Shown in pieces: positions 10,281-18,348 of a stretch of DNA of 51,498 bases (position 1 is the stretch's first letter; the number at the start of each line of letters is the position of its first letter). Made by a program: the position numbers and the translations under genes. The notes beneath the pieces were generated by a model, which was not told the origin of the DNA, did not search any database, and saw only the letters and a list, made by a program, of their open reading frames with translations. The DNA lies in contig VAXU01000034.1 in NCBI GenBank assembly GCA_005885125.1, positions 1 through 51,498 on the forward strand, written 5' to 3'. Source of the stretch: Actinomycetota bacterium (GTDB lineage: Bacteria; Actinomycetota; Thermoleophilia; Gaiellales; Gaiellaceae).

Positions 10281-10305
10281 TCGGACCCCGCCGCCTGGGG
10301 TCTGA
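10281..10305 (+). terminator. Rho-independent terminator of the maltodextrin operon
   Basis: Stem TCGGACCCC and GGGGTCTGA (nine pairs with one G-T wobble), seven-base loop, then TTCTTTCC. It lies about 110 bases after the glucoamylase stop and just before the glycosylase promoter. The rest of the 10174-10335 gap shows no gene. Confidence 0.75.
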
Positions 10306-10322
10306 TTCTTTCCGGACGCGGC

Positions 10323-10328
10323 TAGCCT
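10323..10328 (+). promoter_or_regulatory. -10 box TAGCCT of a leaderless-type promoter (glycosylase)
   Basis: TAGCCT ends seven bases before GTG 10336, so the transcript would begin at or next to the start codon. There is no Shine-Dalgarno sequence. Confidence 0.55.
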
Positions 10329-10335
10329 GGGCCGC

Positions 10336-11157
10336 GTGCCGCTCCTCCGCATTCCGCAGCCCTACGACTTCGAGCTGTCGACCGAGCGCTACCGCGCGTT
10401 CGGCGACGACCTTGCGAACCTTTGGCGGGACGGCGGGCTGCATCGGGTCGTCAACGGGCGGGAGGTGCGGATCGCAGCCGCGGACGGGGGCGTCGAGGCC
10501 GAGCCGCTCGACGGGGAAGCCGAGCCCGTGGTCGGCAAGCTGCTTGGGCTCGAGTTCGACCTCGATTCCTTCTACGCGTTCGCCTCGACGGAGCCCGTTC
10601 TCGCACGGCTCGTCCCCGCCTTGCGCGGCCTCCGGCCGCCGCTCGCCCCCGACCCTTTCGAGTCGCTCGTCACGTCGATCACCGCGCAACAGGTGTCGCT
10701 GTTCGCAGCGTTTGCGATCCGGAACCGGCTGATCGCGGCGTTCGGGGTTCGCGGCCGGCACGCGTACGCGTTCCCGACTCGCGAGCGGCTTGCGGTTGCC
10801 GACCCGCAGGAGCTCGTTGCGGTCGGCTTCTCACAGCGCAAGGCCGAGTACGTCGTCGGCCTGGCCACGAGCGACGTCGACCTCGACGCGCTCGCCTCCT
10901 TGCCCGACGCCGAGGTGAAGACGCAGCTCGTCGCGCAGCGCGGCCTCGGCGAGTGGACGGCCGACTGGTTCCTCGCCCGCCACCTCGCGCGACCGGAAGC
11001 CTGGCCTGCCGGCGACCTCGGACTGCGCAAGGCCGTGGCCGCGTTCTATGGTGCGGACGAGGACGTGCGCGCGATCGGCGCACGGTTCGCTCCCTTCCAG
11101 AACCTGACCGCCCACTATCTGCTCACTGGCCTCCGTGTCCATCCGCCCGGCGACTGA
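10336..11157 (+). CDS. DNA-3-methyladenine glycosylase II-like (AlkA-type HhH-GPD glycosylase)
   Basis: A 273-residue base-excision repair enzyme. The core has DPFESLVTSITAQQVS, then a helix-hairpin-helix region around QLVAQRGLGEWTADWFLARH, with the conserved aspartate in AGDLGLRKA. It removes alkylated bases from DNA. GTG 10336 is chosen because a TAGCCT box stands seven bases upstream. Its end overlaps the GNAT gene by 23 bases, starting a run of five tightly packed genes. Confidence 0.88.
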   Translation: MPLLRIPQPYDFELSTERYRAFGDDLANLWRDGGLHRVVNGREVRIAAADGGVEAEPLDGEAEPVVGKLLGLEFDLDSFYAFASTEPVLARLVPALRGLRPPLAPDPFESLVTSITAQQVSLFAAFAIRNRLIAAFGVRGRHAYAFPTRERLAVADPQELVAVGFSQRKAEYVVGLATSDVDLDALASLPDAEVKTQLVAQRGLGEWTADWFLARHLARPEAWPAGDLGLRKAVAAFYGADEDVRAIGARFAPFQNLTAHYLLTGLRVHPPGD

Positions 11158-12109
11158 GAACGACCACGACAGCCTGCGCGACCTCTGGCTTGCCTTCCAG
11201 GACGAGGTCGACACGCCCGACTTCCTGCGCGAGAGCTGGGAGCACGCATGGGAGGATCTTGGTCGGCACGTCCGGGCCGGTCTCGGATTCGTCTCGGAGG
11301 AAGGCGGGGTCGTCACCGGTTTCGTCTTCGGCACGGTCCCGCGCGAGACGCCGAAGCTTCTCCATGTCACGGATCTGTACGTCGCGCCGGACGCCCGCCG
11401 GGAAGGCGTCGCGCGTGGGCTGCTGCATGCGCTCGTCGCAACGGCGAGCGAACGGGGCGTCGGCCACGTCGGCCTCGACCTGCAGATCGACAACACGCCC
11501 GCCACGGCGCTCTACCGGCGACTCGGGTTCGTCGATCAGGAGCGGTTCTTGACCGCGGAGCTCGCCATGGTCCTCGAGCGGACCGAGCAAGTGGAGCGGC
11601 CTCCGTCGGTCGCGTCGACGCACGTGCAGACGGACGACGAGACAGCCGTTGAGCATGCCTTGCAGCAGTTCATGCCCCGATTGGGCCGCAGTGCGCGCAT
11701 GGAGGTGGCGCCGCCGCGCAACGGCTGGGTGAGCGTCGTTGACGAGCTCTGCGATCGCGACCGCAGCGCCCAGCGGCGGCTCGGCCGCGAGCTGTCGGAA
11801 CGAATGGGCGTGCCGGTCGTGGCGCTCGCGCTGGAAGAGGATGCCGTCGTCCGCTTCCTCTTGTTCGAACGGGGGCGGATGGTCGACGAGTACCTGTCCG
11901 TCCCGACATACTACGGCGCACTGAACAAGGCGGACGAACTGTCGCTCGCCGCGAACCCGACGCTCGTAGCACGGCTGACCGGAGCCGACCCGGGCCGCGT
12001 GCGCGCCGTTGCGCGCACTGCCTCGTCTCCCGCAGAGCTGCCGCCGGCGCGCGAGCTGTTCGTGCAGATCGCGGAACTCATGGGTCTCGAGGCTAGGATC
12101 GACCGGTGA
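11135..12109 (+). CDS. GNAT acetyltransferase with an uncharacterised C-terminal domain
   Basis: A 324-residue two-part protein. Residues 1-148 are a GNAT fold: LHVTDLYVAPDARREGVARGLL is the acetyl-CoA-binding strand and P-loop, and DNTPATALYRRLGF is the C-terminal family motif. Residues 160-324 form a separate domain that I do not recognise, with GWVSVVDELCDRD, VVALALEEDAVVRFLLFERGR and DEYLSVPTYYGAL. The pattern resembles a domain sensing a protein or ligand rather than a second GNAT, but this is a guess. It overlaps the glycosylase upstream and the GST downstream. Confidence 0.8.
   Translation: MSIRPATENDHDSLRDLWLAFQDEVDTPDFLRESWEHAWEDLGRHVRAGLGFVSEEGGVVTGFVFGTVPRETPKLLHVTDLYVAPDARREGVARGLLHALVATASERGVGHVGLDLQIDNTPATALYRRLGFVDQERFLTAELAMVLERTEQVERPPSVASTHVQTDDETAVEHALQQFMPRLGRSARMEVAPPRNGWVSVVDELCDRDRSAQRRLGRELSERMGVPVVALALEEDAVVRFLLFERGRMVDEYLSVPTYYGALNKADELSLAANPTLVARLTGADPGRVRAVARTASSPAELPPARELFVQIAELMGLEARIDR
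12094..12099 (+). promoter_or_regulatory. -10 box TAGGAT (leaderless type) for the GST gene
   Basis: TAGGAT lies inside the 3' end of the GNAT gene, six bases before GTG 12106. It could give a second transcript for the GST, hydrolase and rhodanese genes. Confidence 0.5.
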
Positions 12110-12681
12110 TCACGCTCTACGACGCCGACCGTTGCCCGTACTGCGCCCGGGTGCGGATCGTCCTCGCCGAGAAGGGCCTCGAGTACGAGACCGTCGTGAT
12201 CGACCTCGACGACCGGCCCGCGTGGATCTACGAGAAGAATCCAACAGGACGCGTCCCGGTCCTCGAAGAGGACACGTTCGTGCTGGCGGAATCGGCAGTG
12301 ATCGACGAGTATCTGGACGAGCGGTATCCGGACCCGCCGCTCCTGCCCTCCGATCCTGCCGAGCGCGGGCTCGCGCGTGTGCTGATCTTCCGGTTCGACG
12401 ACCTGTCGAAGCCGTACTACGCGCTCCGGCGCGGGGAGGAGGGTGCTCGCGAGCGCTTCGACGCGCAGCTCCCGAGGCTCGACGCGCTCCTCGAGTCACA
12501 GCCGTTCCTCACGGGGCGCGAGTTCGGACTCGCAGACGTCGCCTACCTGCCGTGGATCCTGCGCGCACGCGATCGCCTGGACGTCGAGCTGGAGCTGTTT
12601 CCCACTCTTGCCGACTGGGTCGCACGCCTCTCGGAACGGCCCTCGATCGCCGCTGAGATCGCCGTCGTCGCAGCCCAGTGA
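12106..12681 (+). CDS. Glutathione S-transferase family protein
   Basis: A 191-residue protein with an N-terminal thioredoxin-like domain (RCPYCARVRIVL redox motif, NPTGRVPVL cis-proline loop, LAESAVIDEYL) and an all-helical C-terminal domain with LTGREFGLADVAYLPW. Most actinobacteria do not make glutathione, so another thiol or a glutathionyl-like adduct may be the substrate. Its start overlaps the GNAT stop and its end overlaps the hydrolase start by four bases (GTGA), so the three genes are co-translated. Confidence 0.88.
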   Translation: MITLYDADRCPYCARVRIVLAEKGLEYETVVIDLDDRPAWIYEKNPTGRVPVLEEDTFVLAESAVIDEYLDERYPDPPLLPSDPAERGLARVLIFRFDDLSKPYYALRRGEEGARERFDAQLPRLDALLESQPFLTGREFGLADVAYLPWILRARDRLDVELELFPTLADWVARLSERPSIAAEIAVVAAQ

Positions 12682-13319
12682 AGGTCGTGCTCCTGCATGC
12701 GTTCCCGTTGGACGAGCGGATGTGGGAGCCGCAGCGCGGGATCGTCCCCGATGCAATCGCGCCGCGGCTGTACGGGCGCGGGCGATCGATGGACGCGTGG
12801 GCGGAGTCGATCGCAAACGAGGCGGAGGACGAGCTCGTGCTCGTCGGTGCGTCGATGGGCGGCTACTGCGCGCTGGCACTCGCGCGCCGTGCGCCCGAGC
12901 GGGTGCGCGGGGTGTTGCTCGTCGGCGCGCGTCCGGATGCGGATTCGGAAGAGCGCCGCGAAGGCCGCGCTGCGACGATCGACCTGATCCGCACGGAAGG
13001 CCCGGAAGCGCTCTGGCGGGAGATGGCGCCGAAGCTGTTCGCGGACGAGAGCCGAGCCGACGAGCGGTTGCTCTACCGGGACCCGGAGGGGCTCGTCTCC
13101 GCGGTCGAGGCGATCCGCGACCGCGCGGACTCGACGGACGTCGTCCGCGCGTTGGGCGATCGGGCCCGCTTCCTGATCGGGGAGCACGATCCCTTCGTCT
13201 CGGCGGACGAGCTGGAAGGCTTCGACGTGTGCGAGATCGCCCGTGCAGGCCATCTCCTCAACGTCGAGTACCCCGACGAGTTCAACGCGGAGTTGCTGGA
13301 GTTTCTCGCCGGTGTCTGA
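12678..13319 (+). CDS. Alpha/beta hydrolase
   Basis: A 213-residue compact alpha/beta hydrolase. VVLLHAFPLDERMW carries the oxyanion-hole region, GASMGGYCAL is the nucleophile elbow with the catalytic serine, GEHDPFVS carries the acid and ARAGHLLNVEYP the histidine. The cap is small. It starts at GTG 12678 overlapping the GST end and overlaps the rhodanese start by eight bases. Substrate unknown; the context is thiol and sulfur metabolism. Confidence 0.88.
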   Translation: MKVVLLHAFPLDERMWEPQRGIVPDAIAPRLYGRGRSMDAWAESIANEAEDELVLVGASMGGYCALALARRAPERVRGVLLVGARPDADSEERREGRAATIDLIRTEGPEALWREMAPKLFADESRADERLLYRDPEGLVSAVEAIRDRADSTDVVRALGDRARFLIGEHDPFVSADELEGFDVCEIARAGHLLNVEYPDEFNAELLEFLAGV

Positions 13320-14094
13320 ACTGCCGCCGGTCGTCGACGTCACATGGCTGCAGCAGCATCTCGCCGACGGCGATCTCTTCCTCGGAGACGTTCGTGGGCC
13401 GAATGCGCACACGCGCGGACACATCCCCGGCTCGAAGCCGCTCGTGCTCGGGTCGCCGCCGCCGATGAGCGACCGCGCGATGCTGGAGGCGCTCGCGCCC
13501 GAGGTCGGGCTGCGCCTGCGCCGCCACGGCGTCACGGGCGAGGAACGGCTCGTGCTCTACGACCGCGGCGACGGCGTCGGCGCGATGCCTGCCGCGCAGA
13601 TGGCCGAGCTCGCCGGGCATCGCCGGGTTGCTGTGCTCCTCGGCGGGATCGCGGCGTGGCCCGGCGAGCCCGAGGTCGGCGCCGTCGAGTTGCGGCCCGT
13701 CAAGACGACGTTCGAGCCGCGGCTGAATGCGGTGCCGACGCGCGACGAGCTCTTGTCGCGGCTGGAGGACGACACGCTCACGATCCTCGACGTGCGAACA
13801 GACGCCGAGTTCTCCGGCAAGCAGGGTTACCCGTGCGACCCGCGACAGGGTCGCATCCCGGGCGCACGCCACCTCCACGTACAGGATCTGTTCGTTGCGC
13901 CCGGCCGGCCGCTCGATCCCGACGGCGTGCGTGCGCTCGTCGGCGGCGCGGTCGAGATCGTGACGTACTGCCATTCGGGCTCCCGCTCCGCGCTGGCGAC
14001 GCTCGCGCTGCGTGCGGCCGGCTACGACGCGCGGAACTACGCCGGCTCGTGGCACGAGTGGTCGCGCCACGATGAGCTGCCGATCGAGCGCTGA
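13312..14094 (+). CDS. Thiosulfate/3-mercaptopyruvate sulfurtransferase (two-domain rhodanese)
   Basis: A 260-residue protein with two rhodanese domains. The N-terminal one (about 1-125) has VVDVTWLQQHL, VRGPNAHTRGHIPGS and YDRGDGVGAMPA, and is inactive. The C-terminal one has ILDVRTDAEFSG and the active loop YCHSGSRSAL, whose cysteine forms the persulfide. It transfers sulfane sulfur to cyanide or thiols. GTG 13312 overlaps the hydrolase stop. It ends the five-gene run. Confidence 0.92.
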   Translation: MSELPPVVDVTWLQQHLADGDLFLGDVRGPNAHTRGHIPGSKPLVLGSPPPMSDRAMLEALAPEVGLRLRRHGVTGEERLVLYDRGDGVGAMPAAQMAELAGHRRVAVLLGGIAAWPGEPEVGAVELRPVKTTFEPRLNAVPTRDELLSRLEDDTLTILDVRTDAEFSGKQGYPCDPRQGRIPGARHLHVQDLFVAPGRPLDPDGVRALVGGAVEIVTYCHSGSRSALATLALRAAGYDARNYAGSWHEWSRHDELPIER

Positions 14095-14131
14095 CCTGCC
14101 GCTTTTCGCCGTGGCCGCTGCGCCGGTCGCG

Positions 14132-14144
14132 GTGCCAGGCACCG
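14132..14144. repeat. Palindromic repeat GTGCCAGGCACCG, copy 1
   Basis: The core GTGCC-A-GGCAC is a perfect palindrome. It is followed by CGACG and, after a few bases, GTGTGACG, a context partly shared with copy 2. Confidence 0.6.
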
Positions 14145-14276
14145 CGACGCCTGTGTGACGAACAATCCACAGCGCCGAGCCTCACGATTCGGCTCCAGGC
14201 GCCACTTCGAGAGCGACGGGGCCGCCGGGTTCGCGTCCCGGTGCCCGGTACCGGAGCTCGTCCGGTCCGCCTCGCC

Positions 14277-14289
14277 GTGCCAGGCACCG
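14277..14289. repeat. Palindromic repeat GTGCCAGGCACCG, copy 2
   Basis: Identical 13-base word 145 bases after copy 1, followed by TGACGG and GGGTGACG. The similar flanks suggest duplication of a unit of about 25-30 bases rather than chance. Confidence 0.6.
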
Positions 14290-14337
14290 TGACGGAAGGG
14301 TGACGCGGCGCGCACGAGACCGCGTCGCGACCCGACG

Positions 14338-15045
14338 TCACACACGTCGGGACGAGGTGAGCCGTTCCGCGGTCTCGAGGAACGCGCCGCAGAGCGTTCG
14401 CCCCAGGTCGTTCCACTCGGCGATCTGCGTTCGCGTCTCCGCGCGAAGGCCTTCCGGATCGGGGCACGGATCGCCGGGATCGTCGATCCACCCCTCCACC
14501 TGCGGCAGCGTCACCTCCGGGTGGAACTGGACGGCCCAGGCGCCCTCGCCGAGCCGAAACGCCTGCGAGCACACCTCGCTGCGCGCCAGCTCCTCCGCCT
14601 CGTCGGGCACCTCGAACCCGTACGAGTGCCACTGAAAGGCGGGGAACGTCCGAGGCAGCCGGCCGAGGACGGGATCGCCCGCACCGGCAGCGGTCAGCTC
14701 GGCCGGAAACCATCCGATCTCCGGCTCGCGGAGAGGGCCCACGCGCGCGCCGGCGGCCTTGGCAAGCAGCTGCGCGCCGAGGCAGATCCCAAGCACCGGA
14801 ATCCGCGCCCCGATCAGCCGTCGCATCAGCGCGTCCTCCTCGCGGAGCCACGGGTGCCGGTCCTCCTGGTCGGCGTGCATCGCGCCGCCGAAGACGAGCA
14901 CCGCGCCGTATTCCTCCGGCGGTCGCGGCGACGGCACACCAGACACGGGTCTCCACTCGACGAGCTCGTGCCCGCGATCCCGGACAGGGTCGGCGAAGAC
15001 GCCCTCGCGCACGTTGCCCCCGTGCACGATCGAGAGGATTTCCAC
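14338..15045 (-). CDS. Class I glutamine amidotransferase-like protein (GMP synthase GAT-like)
   Basis: A 235-residue stand-alone GATase1 domain. The nucleophile cysteine is in LGICLGAQLLA, and the histidine and glutamate are in VQFHPEV. VLVFGGAMHADQEDRHPWL is typical of the YfeJ/GuaA-like group. Such proteins may hydrolyse gamma-glutamyl compounds, so the substrate is open. GTG 15045 is taken as start, ten bases after the DUF72 gene; both are on the minus strand. Confidence 0.85.
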   Translation of the reverse strand: MEILSIVHGGNVREGVFADPVRDRGHELVEWRPVSGVPSPRPPEEYGAVLVFGGAMHADQEDRHPWLREEDALMRRLIGARIPVLGICLGAQLLAKAAGARVGPLREPEIGWFPAELTAAGAGDPVLGRLPRTFPAFQWHSYGFEVPDEAEELARSEVCSQAFRLGEGAWAVQFHPEVTLPQVEGWIDDPGDPCPDPEGLRAETRTQIAEWNDLGRTLCGAFLETAERLTSSRRV

Positions 15046-15055
15046 TAGCGGGGCA

Positions 15056-15982
15056 TTACGTCGCGGGCACGTGTTCGGCTTCGAGGAGCTGCCGGAGCGC
15101 CTTGGCGTTCGTCGCGGCTTGCGCGACACGGCCGCCGCGGCCGTCGGGGCTCGTCGCGTTGTTGTTGAAGAAGGCGTACGCCTGCTCTGCCTGCTCCGAG
15201 AGCTCGCGCAACGGCTGCACCCACTCGCGCAGCTCGTCCTCGGAATAGAGGTAATCGAAGCGGTCCGCCGCGCTCCCGCCGCGCTTGTTCCACGTCGACG
15301 CGTTCCGCCCGTGGAAGCGCACGTAGAGCGTCGGTGACGTCAGTGCGAGCACGGTCGGCACCAGGTTCTTCGCGTTCTCGATCCGCGGCGCGTCGACGAC
15401 GACGTGCGTCGCGCCCAGCTCCTCCAGGAAGCGCAACGTCTCGTTGCGCCCGTCCTCCTCGAGCCACGACGAGTGCCGGAACTCGACGAGCATCTCGTCG
15501 TCGCCGAGCTGCTCGCGAGCCCAGCGGAGATAGTCGAGCGACGCGTCCTTGCGCACGACGTACGACGGGAACTGGAACAGGATGCCGCCGAGCTTCCCGT
15601 GCGAGCGAAGCGGCTGGAGCGCAGAGAGGAACCTGCGGAAGACCTCGCCGCGGAACTCACGCGGCGGCCGGTCGACGCGACCCTTGTCGTCGACGGGCGC
15701 TTCCGCACGCAGGTCGGTCGGAAGCGACTCGAGCCTCACGGGATGGCGGGTCATCAGTCCGAACGCCTTCACGTGCATGACGAAGCCGTCGGGCGTCCGC
15801 TCCGCCCAGCGCTCGACCATCTCGTCGGCCGGGAGGCGGTAGTAGGTCGAGTCGACTTCGACGGTGTCGAAGTGCTCTGCGTAGTACGCGAGCCGTTCGG
15901 CCGGCCGCGTCCCGGGGGGATAGAAGTGCTTCGCGAGCGCCTCGTCGGCCCACGAGCAGGTGCCGATGCGGATCTCCGCCAC
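15056..15982 (-). CDS. DUF72 (YecE-like) protein
   Basis: A 308-residue protein of the DUF72 family, a TIM-barrel fold related to nuclease-type barrels with no settled activity. Typical features are IRIGTCSWADEAL at the N-terminus, YYAEHFDTVEVDSTYYRLP, GGILFQFPSYV, LVEFRHSSWL, LYVRFHGRN and YAFFNNNATS near the end. GTG 15982 is supported by TATCCT six bases upstream. It is probably co-transcribed with the GATase. Confidence 0.9.
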   Translation of the reverse strand: MAEIRIGTCSWADEALAKHFYPPGTRPAERLAYYAEHFDTVEVDSTYYRLPADEMVERWAERTPDGFVMHVKAFGLMTRHPVRLESLPTDLRAEAPVDDKGRVDRPPREFRGEVFRRFLSALQPLRSHGKLGGILFQFPSYVVRKDASLDYLRWAREQLGDDEMLVEFRHSSWLEEDGRNETLRFLEELGATHVVVDAPRIENAKNLVPTVLALTSPTLYVRFHGRNASTWNKRGGSAADRFDYLYSEDELREWVQPLRELSEQAEQAYAFFNNNATSPDGRGGRVAQAATNAKALRQLLEAEHVPAT

Positions 15983-15988
15983 GAGCCC

Positions 15989-15994
15989 AGGATA
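15989..15994 (-). promoter_or_regulatory. -10 box TATCCT (leaderless type) for DUF72
   Basis: On the minus strand TATCCT is followed by six bases and then GTG 15982. No ribosome site is present. Confidence 0.55.
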
Positions 15995-16045
15995 CGAGAC
16001 GGGGCCCTCTCCGGGCCCCGTTTCGAACGGCCGATCCGAGCGACC

Positions 16046-17068
16046 CTAGATGCGGATCCGGATCTTGTTGCTGATCGCCGTGAACGCCCCCTGCGTCGCG
16101 CTGACGCATGGGATTGGCGGAGCCGCCGGACTCGCGCAGCCCGCCGTCGTCACGTCCTGCTCGCCGACGGTGACCTTCGACTGGAAGAAGGTCGTCGTCA
16201 CCTTCGACCCCTTCTTCTTCTGCAGCGTGAACTTGTACGCACCGTTGGCAGTCGTCTTGGCCTTGTAGCGAGCCTTCCCGTTCAGGAGGAGGCTCACGGT
16301 TGCGCCGACGACGCCGACGCCCGAAGCGCTGACGCGCCCGTTCAGGCTGACGACCCGTTTGGCCTTGCTCGTGACCCGAGCCGCGAGCGTGATCGCCCCG
16401 GGACCGACGAATGCGCGCGCCTCGATGGTGCCGACGGGGTTCGGGACGCCGGTACCGACGCTCCACGGCGTCCACAGCGACTCCCAGCGTGCGGCGCCGG
16501 CCGGCGCCGTGAACACGTTGTTGACAGTGAACGTCGCGCTCTTGAGCTGCGCGCCGAACGGCGAGCGGCCGGGCGACCCCATCGGCGTGTCGGACGGCGC
16601 CAGACAGACGGTGAGCTTCGCCGAGCCGAGGCCTGTTTCGATCCCTGCGGTCGGGTTGAGGTAGACCGGGAGGTTGATCGTCTGGCCTGCAACAGACAGC
16701 TGCAGGATCCACACCGCCAGGTTGTTGCCGGGAGAGCATGGATCCTTCGTGTGCGCCGCCGGATCGGCAACGATGACGTCACCCGTCAGCGGCAGGTCGA
16801 TGTTGCCCTGGTCGCGGGCGATGACGACGCCTGTGGTCGTTCCAATCGTCGTGCCGGGCGTCGCGCTCGTGTTCGCCGTGTAGCCGGCCGGGAGGTAGAT
16901 GTTGATCCTGGACGGCTGTTGATCGGAGGCATCCTGGCTGAGCTTGATCGTCAGCGAGGTGGCGGACTGGGTCACGGACAGCCTCTGCGTGGCCAGCGCG
17001 TTGCCCGCGAGGGCCAGCGCGGCGACACCGACGGCCGTCACCGTGACTAGCCTGAGAATCGTCTTCAT
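16046..17068 (-). CDS. Secreted protein with carboxypeptidase-regulatory-like (Ig-like) domain
   Basis: A 340-residue exported protein starting at ATG 17068 with a GAAGGG ribosome site. The signal peptide runs to about GNALA at residue 26. The middle is beta-rich and I do not recognise it. Residues of about 240-310 look like a carboxypeptidase-regulatory or SpaA-like sandwich (VSLNGRVSASGVGVVGATVS, then TTANGAYKFTL). There is no cell-wall sorting motif. Its function is unknown; an extracellular structural or binding role is likely. Confidence 0.7.
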   Translation of the reverse strand: MKTILRLVTVTAVGVAALALAGNALATQRLSVTQSATSLTIKLSQDASDQQPSRINIYLPAGYTANTSATPGTTIGTTTGVVIARDQGNIDLPLTGDVIVADPAAHTKDPCSPGNNLAVWILQLSVAGQTINLPVYLNPTAGIETGLGSAKLTVCLAPSDTPMGSPGRSPFGAQLKSATFTVNNVFTAPAGAARWESLWTPWSVGTGVPNPVGTIEARAFVGPGAITLAARVTSKAKRVVSLNGRVSASGVGVVGATVSLLLNGKARYKAKTTANGAYKFTLQKKKGSKVTTTFFQSKVTVGEQDVTTAGCASPAAPPIPCVSATQGAFTAISNKIRIRI

Positions 17069-17142
17069 ACCCTTCCTTTCCCTATCCCAAGTGATATTCC
17101 GGAGGGTAAGACGCCGCCGCGGGCGACCGGTTGGCGTTTGCC

Positions 17143-18348
17143 CTAACCACGCGCGTTGACCAGTTTCCCAAACAGGACCCACAGCCCGTTGGAGTACCGG
17201 ACAAACCGGGCCTTGTCCATCGGGTAGTAGTCCTTGGGCGAGGTCTTGATCCGGATTCCGGGCAGCAGGAACGGATTTGTCTCGTCGAGGTGCGTCGCCG
17301 CGCGGAGGAGGCTATCGCGCGTCGGGTTGGCGCCGGCTCGGCGGAGCGCGTCGACCATCGTGTACGCGACGGCCATCCCGTAGTAGAGGTAGACGTCGAG
17401 CGGCTTCGCCTTCGGCCTGTAGCGCGCGAGGATCGAGCGGTAGAGCTTGACCGTCCCGTCGTTCTTCCAGGCGGGCGAGGTTGGATCCTTGACGAACGCG
17501 ATCGAGATCGAGCCGTCGACCGTGCGGGGTGTGGCGTTCAGCCGGGCCACTTTCATCACGTCCGGCGAGATCGACACCGACGAGACGTAGATGCGCGGGT
17601 GCCAGCCGAGCCGGTTCGCCCCCGCGTAGGCCTTGATCGCGAACAGCGGTGTTGCGAACAGCATCAGCGTGTCGGCGCGCGACGCTCGCAGGCGCGCGAT
17701 CTGCGAGCCGACGTCGAGTTCGGTCGGCTCGTAGGACTGTTGCGCGACGAGCTTCCCCTTTCCTTCCAGCCCTCGTTTGAGCCCGCTCAGCATGTCCTTG
17801 CCGAAGTTGGAGTTCTCGTAGAGGACGGCGATCTTCGCACGCGGGGTCACCTGGGCGATGCGCCGGCCGTCCATCACGCCTTCGCCGACGAAGCTCGGCA
17901 GGTAGCCCATCATCCACGGGTACCTGGCGTGGTCACGCGCGATGTCGGAGACGCCGCTGCCGACGAAGAGATCCGGAACCTTCCGGTCGTTGACGTACTC
18001 CCGGATCGCAAGCGCATTGTCCGTGCCGATCGTGTCGAACAGGGCGAAGACCTTCTCCTGCTCGACGAGTTGCTGCGTGAACTGCACGGTCTTCGCAGGC
18101 TCGTACGCGTCGTCGAGATACGTGTAGACGATCTGACGTCCGTGGACGCCGCCGTGAGCGTTCACGTATTTGAAGTACGCCTCGGACCCGCCGGCGACGG
18201 ATCCGAAGGCTGCGGCGGGACCGCTGATCGGCACCGTGCCGCCGATCGTGATCGTCGTCGGCGTCACGCCGGGGGTCGCGTGCGGCGCGAGCGCGACCGC
18301 GGCGGCCGCCGCCGCGAGGTGCGCGATCCAGGAGAGATTGGTTTCCGC
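17143..18348 (-). CDS. Branched-chain amino-acid-type ABC substrate-binding protein, 5' end disrupted
   Basis: A LivK-like periplasmic binding protein (family 6). The mature part opens with TPTTITIGGTVPISGPAAAFG, continues with YLDDAYEPAKTVQFTQQLVEQ and IAVLYENSNFGKDML, and ends near FVRYSNGLWVLFGKLVNARG. A short hydrophobic stretch (about 18285-18330) looks like the rest of a signal peptide. No ATG, GTG or TTG precedes it in frame except far inside the upstream hydrolase; the first usable one is GTG 18267, after the signal. The hydrolase frame runs on into this gene, so the boundary seems lost by a deletion near 18345. Confidence 0.75.
   Translation of the reverse strand, partial: AETNLSWIAHLAAAAAAVALAPHATPGVTPTTITIGGTVPISGPAAAFGSVAGGSEAYFKYVNAHGGVHGRQIVYTYLDDAYEPAKTVQFTQQLVEQEKVFALFDTIGTDNALAIREYVNDRKVPDLFVGSGVSDIARDHARYPWMMGYLPSFVGEGVMDGRRIAQVTPRAKIAVLYENSNFGKDMLSGLKRGLEGKGKLVAQQSYEPTELDVGSQIARLRASRADTLMLFATPLFAIKAYAGANRLGWHPRIYVSSVSISPDVMKVARLNATPRTVDGSISIAFVKDPTSPAWKNDGTVKLYRSILARYRPKAKPLDVYLYYGMAVAYTMVDALRRAGANPTRDSLLRAATHLDETNPFLLPGIRIKTSPKDYYPMDKARFVRYSNGLWVLFGKLVNARG

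Larger units (their letters stand above)
14095..14337. other. Intergenic region with short palindromic repeats, no gene seen
   Basis: This gap separates the convergent rhodanese and GATase genes. It holds no convincing coding sequence. It contains two copies of the palindromic word GTGCCAGGCACCG and a related CGGTGCCCGGTACCG at 14239-14253. These may act as a two-way terminator region or as dispersed repeat elements. Confidence 0.6.

Noticed and set aside
14037-14345. A 102-codon minus-strand frame in the rhodanese-GATase gap
   Set aside because: No ribosome site, no promoter box and no recognisable features; it spans the palindromic repeats.
15404-17050. Long plus-strand frame opposite DUF72 and the secreted protein
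   Set aside because: Arg-rich low-complexity reading with no family features; both minus-strand genes are well supported.
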